DNA of 64,000 bases. Source: Cryptomeria japonica (taxonomy: Eukaryota; Streptophyta; Pinopsida; Cupressales; Cupressaceae). This document shows positions 22,233 through 33,800 of the stretch, in pieces (position 1 is the stretch's first letter; each line of letters opens with the position of its first letter). The translations under genes were made by a program, and so were the position numbers. Below the pieces are notes generated by a model. It was given only the letters and a program-made list of their open reading frames with translations, ran no database searches and was not told the origin of the DNA. Location of the stretch: NCBI RefSeq assembly GCF_030272615.1, contig NC_081412.1, positions 545,606,202-545,670,201 of the forward strand. Direction: 5' to 3'.

Positions 22233-25200
22233 GTGCCTAAAAGAATTGCTACCAATCCCTTTGAGACTCTCCCATGCTCTAAGGATGAAGACTTTAAGAG
22301 TGATCTTGACAATTCTCCTAAAATGTGCCCTTCCTATTTAGCTATCCTAGAGGAAGAGAATGATATCATAAACACCTTTCTTAATGTTACTTTACCTTCC
22401 CTACATGATGCCTCTCTAAGTGAAAAGGTATTGATGGACATTGACTTATTTTCTCCTAAAGTTGGTCCTTCCAATGGGGGCATGTTAGTGCAACAAGAGG
22501 TTATGAACACTTCTTTCAAAGATCTCCTTCCTAAGCATGAATCTTTGGAGAAATATGTTCATGTTCCTCCTAAAAAACACTCCCTTCATGAGGATCCTTT
22601 TGTGCAAGAAGATGACATGATCCCTACATTTCCTAGTGATGGCATTTCCTTTTCCAACAAAATTCCCACTAGAGATGATGAATTAATGACAAATGCTTAC
22701 CCTTCTCCTAAAGTTTGTCTTACCCATAAGCATCCCTTAGAGAAAGAAGATGAAATAATAAGCAATTTCCTTAATTCTCTCTCCCCTAAAGATCATATTG
22801 AACATATTTTGAGGAAAGAGGATGAGTTTAACATATCTATTGATGCTCTCCCTTCTAAGGATGAGGAATTAATAAACAATGTTATCTCCTCTCCCGAAAT
22901 TGACAATACTTCAAACATTCCTTTCAACAACTTCACTATTTGGGATGAACCATTAGAAGAAGGTGTAGATTATTCTCTCTCCCTTGATAATTTCTCACCT
23001 TCCTTGAATCTCAATTATTCTCCCTTTCCTCAACTTGGTTCTACTCATGAGGAAACCCTAGTTCAAAGCAAGATGGTTAACATCTCTTTCAAAGATCTCC
23101 CTCTCAAAAGTGAGACTTTAGAGAGTAATGTTGATCCTTCTCCTAGAGAGTTTATTCCCCATGTAGGTCCTTTGATGATAGAGGATGATATGACCTTTCC
23201 TAGTATTACTTTTCCTACTAGAACATCAATGCCTACCCCTTGTCTCTCTCCTAAAATTGATTTAATCTGTGATAAGATTTTAGTGCAAGAGAAGACTATC
23301 AATAATTCTTCCAACACTTTTGTTCATTCCTCTAAACCATCCTCAATCAATTTAATACATGTGAATGAAATGCCTAACAAACCTCTCTTCACTGTCCAAG
23401 GTGCTTGTCCTTCTCAAAATTCTCGACCTTTAAATAAGCCTATCTTAGTGGTTCAAGGTGGTTATGCTAATGATTCTTTTTGCACTCCTAACAAACCTAT
23501 TATTACTGTGCAAGGAGGTTATTCTACTAAGAGCCCTTATGAGTATGCTAAGCAACTGACTAGAGAGAGTTATCATGCGGTTGCTCATACCTATAACACA
23601 AGAAATAATAGGCAGCCTAATCCTCCTCCTATTACTCCAACTTCACTTCCTCCTTCCCAACCAATTCTTCCGCAAGCTCCTCGTATTTCACAAATGCTTA
23701 GTAGGGACTATGATCTCATAGAACAACTTAAAGCTACCCCTGCTAAGATATCCCTTTGGGATTTGATCCAAACTTCTTCCGCTCATCATGGAATGTTACA
23801 AGATGCCTTGAAAGATTTGAATGTTCCTCCACCTAATACATCTAGTAATATAGTGTCTTTGGTTAACTCTGTGATGAATCCTAAAGCTCAAATTGTGTTT
23901 ACTCAAGATGAATTGCCTGCTAGTGAAATTCAACAACAATTTGATCCCTTGATGATTGTGGTTATCATAAATGACACTGCTATAAGACGAACACTGGTAG
24001 ATAATGGCTCTGGCCTTAATGTGTGTAGCATTAATCTATTGCATAAGATGAATGTGGATACATCCCTTATTGAGCCTGACTCTCGTCCCATTCGAGGCTT
24101 TGATAATGTGGCTAAGTCTTCATTAGGTATCATCACCTTACCCATCACAGTGGGACCTGTTACTTTGCCTACTCCTATCCATGTTATGTCGGGAAATCTA
24201 ACATACAACTTGTTATTAGGGAGACCTTGGATTCACAGTATGCAAGTTGTCCCTTCTACATTGCATAGACAAGTTAAATTCATTTATAACAATAAGACAT
24301 ATACCTTGATAGGTGATACTAATCTTCAGGCTTGTTTGCAAACATCTACTTCCAAAGGGAGTTCTTCTAAGCCTTCCTCTTCTAGTGATGACTCGTTAAA
24401 CAAGATACCTATGGATGAATCATCACCCTCCGATAATCAAAATTCTTTGGATGAGTCTAAAGCTCCTGAAGAAGATCCTTCTCGACTTGAGTCTACACAT
24501 GAGGGGGCTTTTGATCCTGAGAAGGTTCTCGCAGAAGATGATTGGGGATCTCTTTATTTCAATCCCACCTTTGTAGGTGAGTATAGGGTTCCTCCTAGAG
24601 AGCTTAAAGTTAAAAAGAAGGAAGAAACTAGAGATCAATCTGTCTTACCTGAATCTATGAGCAATAATTTTGTGGCCGCTTCTCAAACTTCTTCTCCTCA
24701 CACCTCTAATTATGAAGAGTTTGATTCTTTGTCTTATGAAAAACCACCTTCTCTTCCCGAAATGGCTGATCGTTATGGTCGTGGTTTTCGCATTTTTGCT
24801 AAGCATGGGTATCATGGAAATGGTTGTGGCGCTCATGAACAAGGGATAAAAGTTCCTCTAGAGACTAATTTTCACAATTATGCCTTTGGACTCGACTATA
24901 ATCCCTGCAAACGTACCAAAGCATTTAAAAGACCATCTCTCAATGTGAATGCTATATTTAGTAGTGATGATGATCTCACTTCAACTAAATCATCTTCTAC
25001 TTCTATCAACTCTCATTCCCCTCATAAGAAAATCTTGGCAATGAACAAATCTCTTTATGAATCCCCTCAAATTTCTAAATCTACTTATGAATCTTTATCT
25101 CCTATTCATCATAAAGTCCTTTTCCCCAGGGATAAGGCTCTAATAAATTACACTCATCCCTCTTCTAAGATTTCTTGTGACTTTTCTTCTTCAATTTTTA

Positions 25201-25292
25201 TCACTTTATACATGTTTTTGATCTCACTTATAGTTGAACATTTAACATGTCATATTCAAATACCTCATTTAGTCTATCATGTCTTTAAATAA
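22233..25292 (+). CDS. Retroelement protein with aspartic-protease-like and G-patch-like domains, intact
   Basis: The frame is open for 1019 codons with no stop, the only long intact ORF in the window. The listed first codon is GTG. The frame is open back to 22203 without ATG, and the first in-frame ATG is at 22323 (codon 31), so translation either starts there (989 aa) or uses another mechanism. Residues 1-380 are acidic, Ser/Pro-rich and internally repetitive (SPK and EDE phrases). NKPI-x-VQGG repeats occur at about 382, 401 and 420, a 19-residue period. Residues about 570-690 resemble a retroviral-type aspartic protease: VDNGSG at 589-594, then LLLGRPW at 660-666. Residues 849-872 fit a G-patch (GFRIFAKHGYHGNG, then EQGI). 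A hydrophobic segment near 990-1010 could be membrane-seeking. No Gag zinc knuckle is seen. Role in particle formation or RNA binding is inferred only. Confidence 0.9.
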   Translation: MPKRIATNPFETLPCSKDEDFKSDLDNSPKMCPSYLAILEEENDIINTFLNVTLPSLHDASLSEKVLMDIDLFSPKVGPSNGGMLVQQEVMNTSFKDLLPKHESLEKYVHVPPKKHSLHEDPFVQEDDMIPTFPSDGISFSNKIPTRDDELMTNAYPSPKVCLTHKHPLEKEDEIISNFLNSLSPKDHIEHILRKEDEFNISIDALPSKDEELINNVISSPEIDNTSNIPFNNFTIWDEPLEEGVDYSLSLDNFSPSLNLNYSPFPQLGSTHEETLVQSKMVNISFKDLPLKSETLESNVDPSPREFIPHVGPLMIEDDMTFPSITFPTRTSMPTPCLSPKIDLICDKILVQEKTINNSSNTFVHSSKPSSINLIHVNEMPNKPLFTVQGACPSQNSRPLNKPILVVQGGYANDSFCTPNKPIITVQGGYSTKSPYEYAKQLTRESYHAVAHTYNTRNNRQPNPPPITPTSLPPSQPILPQAPRISQMLSRDYDLIEQLKATPAKISLWDLIQTSSAHHGMLQDALKDLNVPPPNTSSNIVSLVNSVMNPKAQIVFTQDELPASEIQQQFDPLMIVVIINDTAIRRTLVDNGSGLNVCSINLLHKMNVDTSLIEPDSRPIRGFDNVAKSSLGIITLPITVGPVTLPTPIHVMSGNLTYNLLLGRPWIHSMQVVPSTLHRQVKFIYNNKTYTLIGDTNLQACLQTSTSKGSSSKPSSSSDDSLNKIPMDESSPSDNQNSLDESKAPEEDPSRLESTHEGAFDPEKVLAEDDWGSLYFNPTFVGEYRVPPRELKVKKKEETRDQSVLPESMSNNFVAASQTSSPHTSNYEEFDSLSYEKPPSLPEMADRYGRGFRIFAKHGYHGNGCGAHEQGIKVPLETNFHNYAFGLDYNPCKRTKAFKRPSLNVNAIFSSDDDLTSTKSSSTSINSHSPHKKILAMNKSLYESPQISKSTYESLSPIHHKVLFPRDKALINYTHPSSKISCDFSSSIFITLYMFLISLIVEHLTCHIQIPHLVYHVFK

Positions 25293-26988
25293 CATTAATG
25301 GCTATTATGTTGCTCATCATTATGTGACATTGGTAGCTCATTTACTGGGGGCTCATTGTCATTCATGATGGTACAATTTCAAGTGCAATCATATATCTTT
25401 TGAAGCAACATAATAGCCTAATTTTCTTGTTCCTATGGGGACAAGAGTGATTTCATACATCTCTTATTTTGCTTATGTCCAAATCTCTCCCTAGAAGATT
25501 GTGTAAGTCCTTTTCATTGTTCTTATCCTTGGGAGGCAATGATCTTTCCTTATTTTTATCTAAGGATCCACTTTTTCCTATTCCGTGGATGGTGTGAACT
25601 TTATTATTTGATGTTATTCCTTGTATGCATTTGTTGTTGTTGGTTCAAGGATTCTCTCTTACAAGAGGTGTAAGTCCTTGACTACAACCTCTTTTGCACT
25701 TGGTAAAATACATCCATAATGAATTCACTCTCCCAATTGGGTTAAAAGGAGCGTCATCCTTCATTAAGAATCACTTTCACCTCGCAGAAGAAGAAAGTAT
25801 TGCATTCTTATTCTCTTCTTTGTCTTATTCTAGAAGATGTTATATTTGTCTAAGACAATTCCTCTTGGGGATAGGTGTCTTTTGTACGAAGATCTCTTCT
25901 CCTCTAAGGATCTCCTTTACACATACTACAAGATATTCCTTTTCAACTATCTTATCCTTGCTTAAAGAGTGCAAAACTCTATTGCTTGGATCTATGACAT
26001 TGTTGCATTTTTGGGGTATCTTCTTTTGTGATGAAGGTAGGTATCCTTGTTCTACTTTGCTTATGACATAAACATTACACCTTTTGAGCAATGAGTCATT
26101 CTCGAAACCAGAGCACAGACTCTTAGAGCGAGATGTCTCCATTTTTCTTTTATCCAAGGTGATTATTCTCAGAACCAGAGCACAGGCTCTTAGAGCGAGA
26201 TGTCACGCTTTTTTTACTATGCATATACAGGTTGTAGCATACTCGGGCATAGACTCCTATGAGGTGCTTCTAACCTCCCTTACACACACATGCACGAGGT
26301 TGAGTGGAACTAGTGGCATAAGGCTAGACTTTCTCACTCTCCTCCCTTACATGGATCACCTAGACAGACTCTAGGGGCTAGTTTTCCATGTCCTTTCTCC
26401 CATGGATCACCTAGACAAGATCTAGGGGCGAGAAGTCCATGTTTTCTTTCTCACTATTCTTCTCATGGATCACCAATGCATGTATTCATGCTTTTTTTCC
26501 TTTCTTTTCTTCTCTTTGCATTTTGTTTCCATTTACATCCTTCATCTTGTGTTAGAGAACTCTCAAATACTCACACTCTTTGTTGTGTTGGAATTGAGAT
26601 TTAGTCCTCTTTCTTACCAAATGATTCTCCATTAGTTTTTGATCTCATATCAAATCTTCTTGTGAGCATTTGTCATCAATATTCGTTAACAATTCGAAGT
26701 GGTAAACATGATACCCTGTTTCAACTCACTAAAATTAGCAAGCCGAAACAGGGGGGGGCATATAGCTACCCTCGAATTTTCATCACCTTCCTTAGTAAGC
26801 ATTAGGTGATTTTGTGATCTAACATGTGGTTTTGTAGGGTGCGGTTTCTAACTGTGTACTGCAGATACCGCTGGGGGCTTCGTTCGACAGACTTATGGAT
26901 ATATCCTTTTTCCAATAATGTTTACTTTTCTGTACTTTAGCTTGCATATGCACGTAGTGTTCATATGACCGCTAAACTGGGGGCTAAA
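25293..26988 (+). other. 3' untranslated region of the RT-less element with short direct repeats
   Basis: No RT or integrase is readable on either strand. Two copies of a CAGAGCACAG-x-CTCTTAGAGCGAGATGTC phrase lie 67 bp apart (26106 and 26173). A CATGGATCACC phrase recurs at 26350, 26401 and 26464. A run of eight G (26751-26758) and the terminal ACTGGGGGCTAAA (26976-26988) are purine-rich. Confidence 0.75.
26976..26988 (+). promoter_or_regulatory. Polypurine tract of the RT-less element
   Basis: ACTGGGGGCTAAA abuts the 3' LTR start, the position where plus-strand cDNA synthesis is primed. A second purine run, AAACAGGGGGGGG, lies 230 bp upstream (26746-26758). Confidence 0.7.
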
Positions 26989-28650
26989 TGTAGCATCATA
27001 AATTGTACGCACTTGCTAGGGTGGTACAATTTCACACCTAGTTTAGCACCCGCCTTGGCGCATTTTGCATTTTGCATTGCATTTCCCCTTTAGCACTTAA
27101 TTAATCAAATTAATTAGGTCTAAGGTTCTATTTTATCATCTCCCACATCATAAAGTTGGGCCCTTTCATTAAAGTGTGCCCTTTTCATTTTATTCCTCCT
27201 ATACATCATTTAATCAAAAACCCTAATTAAGTCCTATTTTGAGCTTGGGGGCTTGGTTTCGGGGGTCAAAACATCTCGAAATCACCTGTAACTTTGGGAT
27301 TCTCTCTAAAATCATCATATCCGACGGCCCTGAAAATTTGGTGAAAAGTTGTCGGGACCATGGCACCCGGAGTGCACATGGTCCCGGACATTTTTCCCGA
27401 AATTTTAGGAGCGCGATCCAATCATAAAATAAAGCTTAACCCCAAGAAATTGGCAGGATATTCAATCTCTAGGTCGGCCAAAAGACGAAATTACGACCTA
27501 GGGTTTCATACATAAGAGCTCTCTTTCTTCATTTGAAAGGATCCAAATTTTGGGCTTTCAAGGACCTTCTATGTAGCGAAAGAGCAGATCTTTGAAGACT
27601 TCAACAACATTCAACATCCTTCTATAAAGCATCTATCAAATTCATTCATCCACTTAGGGCTTGGAAGACATTGAAGAACAATAGGAGATTACCGACTGAA
27701 GATTGGCTTGTACTCCTCCCTTGAGGGTTGGGTATGATTTCATGTTGTTTTCATGTCTTTACATAAGCTTCAATACATCATTTATTCATGCTTTAGATCA
27801 CATTGCATCTTGATCTAGAGCATTTACATTATCATTTACAAGCAATTAGGGTTTACTTTCTAGGTTGCTCTAGTTTTCTTTCTTGCATTTTAGGACCTTG
27901 CACACACACTAGGTCTACACACACAATACAACTTGGCTATTCGTGGAGGTGGAAATCACCGAAGCGGGGGTTTGACTAAGGCAAAACCCTATATAGCCGC
28001 CCAAACACCTTTTCAGATATAAGTGCAGGTTTCGAGACTCGGACAACGCCGCAGGTTGCAGATCCGGGAGAAGCAGACTGAGACAGACCTTCCCACCAAA
28101 TTTCAGAGAAAAAGACCAAGACAGGGGCGTGGGGCGCCCTGGTCCTGCCAGGACAGGGGCGCTGGGTGCCCTGGTCCCTGGGACAGGGGCGCTGGGCGCC
28201 CTAGTCCTCCTGACAGACAGCATTTTCAGCATTTTTGACAGCTTTTCCAAATTGCAAAAACAGCAGTTTCCAGAGCAGTTTCAGGGGCAGAATCAGGACA
28301 GTGGCGCCCGCGCCCCCGTCCTGAACATTTTCACTCAGATTTTAACACCGAGTACGCATTTACATTCTTGTCTTGTCCTTGTGTTTACAGCTTTTCATTG
28401 TTTAAGTTCAATTCTGTAATCTTGTTATTAGTTCATACTTGCACTTTGGGGTTAGGGATTGAACTTGCATCATTTCATCTTTCAATTGCAACAAGGGAAT
28501 AGAAATCCTAATAGGTAGCCCGTGGCTCTCTCTTCCACAAGAAGAAGTAGCCAATTGTGTGATACCTCTAGGCTCTTTCGTATTCCACAAATGTGTGATT
28601 GAAAGTGAGATTAGGGCATGTTTTCTTAGTGTCACTTTTTCTCCCACACA
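26989..28650 (+). repeat. 3' LTR of the RT-less element
   Basis: Identical in length (1662 bp) to the 5' LTR and collinear with it from TGTAGCATCATAAATTG to TCTCCCACACA, without indels that I could see. Confidence 0.95.
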
Positions 28651-28655
28651 CAACC
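28651..28655. repeat. Target-site duplication CAACC, right copy
   Basis: Matches 20173-20177 exactly. Confidence 0.95.
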
Positions 28656-29423
28656 TAACATTCCACAAGGTTTCAGAGAGGATATCCACCTTGGAACGTT
28701 AGGTTGGAGCCATTTTTCTCTCAAAACCCTGGTTTATTAGGGCTCGTGAACCCGCCTACAACAAAATGAAGATTATTCACAAACTACAACACTTCAAGAC
28801 TCGAAATTAAAAAAAAAAATGAAGGTAAGACACCAGTCTAACAATCCATGACCCTTTTTTGGGATTCTTAATCCGTATAGGTTGTACAACTTGCAAAGAG
28901 CAACATAAACTCGGAAGAAGACACACAAATGGGAAACCAAAATTGTTTTATTTGCTTCAGATCTTCAATAACCTTCAAAAATTGTTTATCATCGGACTTT
29001 CTAGGCCTTATAATGGCCTTGGAGTAGTTACACATGCTCAAAACTGAATGTGTCAACCAACTAACCGTTGGTGTATAAAAATGTTGCAAAGTTGTTGTGA
29101 GCAACTTTTGCAATTTGTTGCATAGGTGAGCAACTTTGGCTCAAACTCAAACTTGGTCATTTTCAAATGACTCATATGACCTTAACAACTTCAAAATAAC
29201 ATCAACCAACCTGCATTACTCACAAACAACTTTATCCTATTAAGTGTTCTACCTGGCACCCTTAAGAGCTCACAAGCCAACATTGGGCAAACAAAGACTC
29301 TTAGGTCCCTTACAATCATTGAGCACACACTTAATGGCCTCTTGGCCTTATTACAAAACTAAAAACATGATTCCAACATCCTGGAAACAAACTCAATAAA
29401 AATTACTAAGTGCCCCTACACCA
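28656..29423 (-). repeat. Chromovirus 5' LTR, outer part
   Basis: Resumes the LTR at TAACATTCCACAAGGTTTC and ends TGCCCCTACACCA. It matches 13909-14665 of the 3' LTR. Confidence 0.88.
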
Positions 29424-30879
29424 ACTGTTAGGAGTCCTTAATTTTGTGAACATTCTACAATCATCATTTCATGGTATTGCATGCCAATGAGGTGCTCTAT
29501 CAACCAGGTTTCTTGTGCATGTGAATGTGATCCACAGTTTTTGTTTGTGTTGAGCAGGGACCTTGTAACTATGGTTTTCAAAAATAAATCTTTATTTCGA
29601 TCAAGCTTTCATGGATGTCACTGGATGCTTGCATGTCCTAAGACCGATTCAACAAATTCATTTCCCTATATGTTATGTAATCATGCATTCGACAAGATGA
29701 TGTTTCTTTGAGCCTTTCTATCAAACACTATTCATGCCTTGTTCATGATTCCATATTTTGTATGCATGTAGACTAGAGTAATTGCGGCTGTAACATCTAG
29801 CAAAATCCTCGATACTTTGATGGATATCCATAACATGCTCCAAAGCTTCAAAGTTCAGTGCAAGTGGGCATGAGGATGTCGATAACCATTATAGGACCGC
29901 CTTTGCACTTGGCTAGTGTATGTGCCTGATAGTTTCTCAAACTTTTGCTATGATTTTGCATACAATGCTTCGATGAAGTAGTTATCAATAAGTAGTTATT
30001 GTAACTACCTCCTCTTTGGCTTTTGAAATAAAATTAGAAACTCCCTTTGTTGGAAATTTGTGAAAGTTGGCCAGCTTGCATTATTGTCAAAGTTTCCAAT
30101 AACATTAAGGTTTGAGTATATCATTTTTTTAAGAATTTGAACAACTCATTGAAAATTATGAACACAATAAATCATTGTTTTTGTAAAGCCACCTAACTTG
30201 CCGATAAGAAACATTCAAACTCTTTCGGTGACTTGGCCAAAAGTCACAACTTGCTGATGATGTTAATTGATGTAGCATTTTGGTAACTTTGATGCTTTTC
30301 ATAACTTACTGATGATGAGCTGATGCATAGAGCTCTTTATAAACTAAAAAAACTTCTCATTCAGTTATGAGTTGATCATTCTGGTCACTTTGGAAACTAA
30401 CATAACTCACCAATCGATCATGTTATGGCAACTTTGAAGACTAAGGCATTGATTTTTGTAACCATTCATGCTCATTCACCTCCAACTTGAGTCAATGCAG
30501 GAAGTTTCTAACTTGACTATTTTGACTGGTCTGCATTCTTGTCGGTCTCTTTGTAAAGTGACCCAACTTATGGATAATGCCAAGAGATTGGATATATCGA
30601 CATCTTTCAAAACTTGGCCAACTTGTTGATATATAAATCGTGATAGTTGGCTCTTCCATTCGGTGATTGAACTTGTGAACTTATACAAACTTATCACCAA
30701 ATGATGACCATCAACATTTGACTCAATAAGTCATTTTGAATGAAACTATATGACAACCAACCTTGAATATTCTAAAGAAAAATGGGTATTTGACTAACCA
30801 AGTGATAAATTTAATTCAAAAGTTCAAATTTTGACTAGTTTAGAAATAGGGCTAACACAAAGGCAGACCTTAATTCCTT
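29424..30879. other. No recognisable gene; faint repeats
   Basis: Between about 30200 and 30480 phrases of the type GGTAACTTTGA and AACTTACTGATGATG recur at irregular spacing, possibly a decayed tandem repeat. Nothing else can be supported. Confidence 0.4.
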
Positions 30880-33800
30880 CAAAGACTAGGATTTATTATA
30901 ATAAACCCTAGTTGAGTGGAATGGACACTAAACTCTTCAAAATTATTGATGACAAACAATAGAAAACCCTTATATACTCATCATATGATCACAGTATACT
31001 CATATCTGAAAATATAGATGGTATAACAGCCAATTCGAATCCCCAAATAAATTCTAAAATTTGATTTCAGCTACTAGAAATGTATTACAATAAAAGAATT
31101 TAGTAAACGCACTCAACCCTAGATTTGTAGTTGTTCAACCTGTCAAAGTGCTAGAAATCAGCATTAAAGTCCGCTAATAAAATTCCCCATTGCTCAGAAA
31201 CTAATGGAAGTAATTAATAAAGAGTACAACCATGCCAAATGGCAAAAATATCCTCCAAAAAAAACCATAGATCTTCATCCACCCTACTGTTGGAAATGTT
31301 CGTGATGACTAAAAATTCTAGTTTTATTGTTATTGTTTATGTAATTAATTATTCATGTTAGATATTATTATACCTTAATTTTACTTAGGTACATGCATAT
31401 CATAGTAGCTTAGGTATGTGACACTTGGGTGTTTGTGCCACATTGGGATAGTGTGTGTAGGAGAATTTCCACCTTTTGTGGTCTTATCTTCTGTTGTTCA
31501 CCAAATTTGGTTAACCCAAGTACACCTGCAATTGATCTATGAGAAAGCCAATCTCAATCAATGAAAACACTCCAGGGCTTGGACAACATAACATAGGATC
31601 CTAATGATCCTCCTGCACTTCAGGTTCTGCTAGACCTAGGGGGGGACAACTCAACAGATTAGATAACACATACAGATTGGCTAGATCTTGTACAAATAAT
31701 GGGTGAAACAGAGCTTTGGAAGGATACAACACAAACCCCTAAACATAAAGGGAAATAGATTTTCTTTTAAAATATATATCTGAAACCATCCCCAAATCTG
31801 TCAAAGACCAGTGCCTTGTTCATTGGGCAACAGAGTCACATACAGAACTACAAAATGTCAATCATAGCTGCAAATTTGTTTTCCTTAGAAAATATCCCTG
31901 CATTAATACCTTATACTAATGCATTACTCAATCCATTCAAAAAATTATCAGATCTGGGACACATTCCATTGTTTATGACTGATTATAGAATTTAAACTCT
32001 TCATTGAAGAATGCCTACAAACAATCATACAATCTCCTTGAGATGACAAATTATAAGCCTCCTTGAGGATTATAATTCATAACAATGAAATACATGCACA
32101 AAGACAATATCATGGGAAATTTACTCATGCCTGACACAAGTAAGACTTGCAACTAGAAAACAATCTGTCATCTTGCAATATAGCCTCTATACCCTGAACA
32201 GATCCATAGAACTTTACAAGTTTGGGTCAAGAAATTCAGAAAATGGAAGCCATGAAAATTCGAGCACTTCTCATAGAATTCTGGAACCCTTACAATGAGA
32301 AGAAAATTGGAATAAGAAGGGGAGGGAAAGATGAGATATGCATACACACTGCCAAGTGTCGCTTTTCTGTAACTGAAATTATTTATCTTCTTCTTTCCCA
32401 TGGAAACTTCTCCCAAAATATCCCATATTTGTTGAAACTAACTCCATAACTGCATTCCTCATCTCGAGAGCTTTCCGACAACATATAATACTTGGTATTT
32501 TAGCCAAAAATAAGCCCCTGAGCGAATTAATCATTTTGTGTGCACAATCATTTAAATTTTTCAATTTTTTAATATAGTTTCAACTATACAATTTAACTTT
32601 GATTTTTACTCTGATTTTGGCCTTGCGTCCTGCCACGTGGCAACCTCTGATTGGTTGATGGGGTCCACTGGGTGTCACCTTGGATGACACCTCATCACTG
32701 CCACATGCACGCTTTGTCACTGCCACTTGACCGCCACATGTACACCACCTCATCGCCACCTATGTGCTAGTTGTTTGCCACCTGTGCGCCACCTCAGCAC
32801 CATGTCATCGCCACTAGATAGGACTTGCGAGCTGGACCACCATGTCACACTGCCACCTGTATTTCGCTATTTCGAGCTGGGTAAGTTTCGAGCAACTTCA
32901 GGTCACAAAATCACACGCACCGTTGGATCTCTTTCAACCTGCGCAATCTTTACCTCAATTTCTATGCACATGGTTTTTCTCTATTTTGCGAAGGGTATTT
33001 GGCATGCATCTTCCCTTTGCGAATCCATGCGCATAGCCGATCTTTTTGGAATATGCTCACTGGTTAAGCCGTCCATTTCCTGCAAAACTCACATGCCTGC
33101 CTCTGGATCTGTGTCTACGTGGGGTCCACCTATCGCCACTTGTCAGCCTCCTCGGTCACCTTGGGATCCATGCCCATGCGCATGGGGTCCGCCTTGGGCG
33201 CCCTTAGCACCTTGCATCAAAAGCCTTGAGGCTTTGACATATTACTAGTGTGTCTTATTTCTTAAAAATATCAAACGATCTCCATAGACCCTCAAATTTG
33301 AAACACGGGTACCTTGAAGTACATATTAAATCTTTGGATTCTCAATTCGACCAAAATTCTAACTGGGTGCAAATGGCACGCTCATGAAAATGGCTACTTT
33401 AACTGATATAACACTGAAAGTACAGATCACTGAAAACGATGACTCAATGAACCCTTTTGAAAACTGATCAAACTGATTGGCAGAGGCTTGAAACTTGAAA
33501 CATAGCTTGTTATTCATACTAAAAATAGCCCGGAATAAACATTATGTCATAATACTTACTGAGGCAACTTTTACACTTATGCCAAATAGGGCTCCGACTA
33601 GGCACTAAAACAGGGACTTGTCAAAACATTCAACTGCAAACAGTTCGAGCTTGGTAAACTGAGCAAATGGATTCATGAAGACTTGAAATTTTGCATGTTG
33701 ACTCACAGTTATACATAAAATTCAATCCATTTTTAAATAATTCATGACGATCAATAGGGAAAAAGATATAAGCACTCAAAGTAGGCTACTCAATAAAATC

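Larger units (their letters stand above)
20178..28650 (+). mobile_element. Young RT-less LTR retrotransposon coding for one protease/G-patch protein
   Basis: Two LTRs of 1662 bp each bound a 5.15-kb interior with a PBS-like site, one long intact ORF, a repeat-bearing 3' untranslated region and a polypurine tract. The insertion sits in the chromovirus LTR with a perfect CAACC duplication. By eye the LTRs differ at roughly 25-30 positions, mostly transitions, close to 2 percent. No reverse transcriptase, RNase H or integrase motif occurs in any frame of the interior. The element must therefore depend on enzymes supplied by a relative, as LARD and TR-GAG type elements do. Confidence 0.93.
13050..29423 (-). 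mobile_element. Chromodomain Ty3/gypsy retrotransposon (chromovirus), split by a younger element
   Basis: Reading on the minus strand the order is 5' LTR (right), PBS, gag, protease, RT-RNase H, integrase, chromodomain, 3' LTR (left), the chromovirus order. LTRs are about 1.62 kb. The right LTR is split at 20177/28656 by the element at 20178-28650. The LTR pair differs at roughly one base in ten in the stretch I compared (13060-13210 against 19334-19484), so it is much older than its guest. Flanking pentamers GTTGT (left) and ACTGT (right) do not match perfectly, so the target duplication is either eroded or wrongly placed by a few bases. Confidence 0.9.

Noticed and set aside
25694-26374. 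Open frames of 96-125 codons after the long ORF
   Set aside because: No RT, integrase or other motif; the sequence contains short direct repeats and looks like a 3' untranslated region.
32727-33248. 173-codon open frame rich in Cys, Pro and His
   Set aside because: It lies in the GCCAC-rich block of a non-coding insertion; no domain is visible and composition explains the lack of stops.
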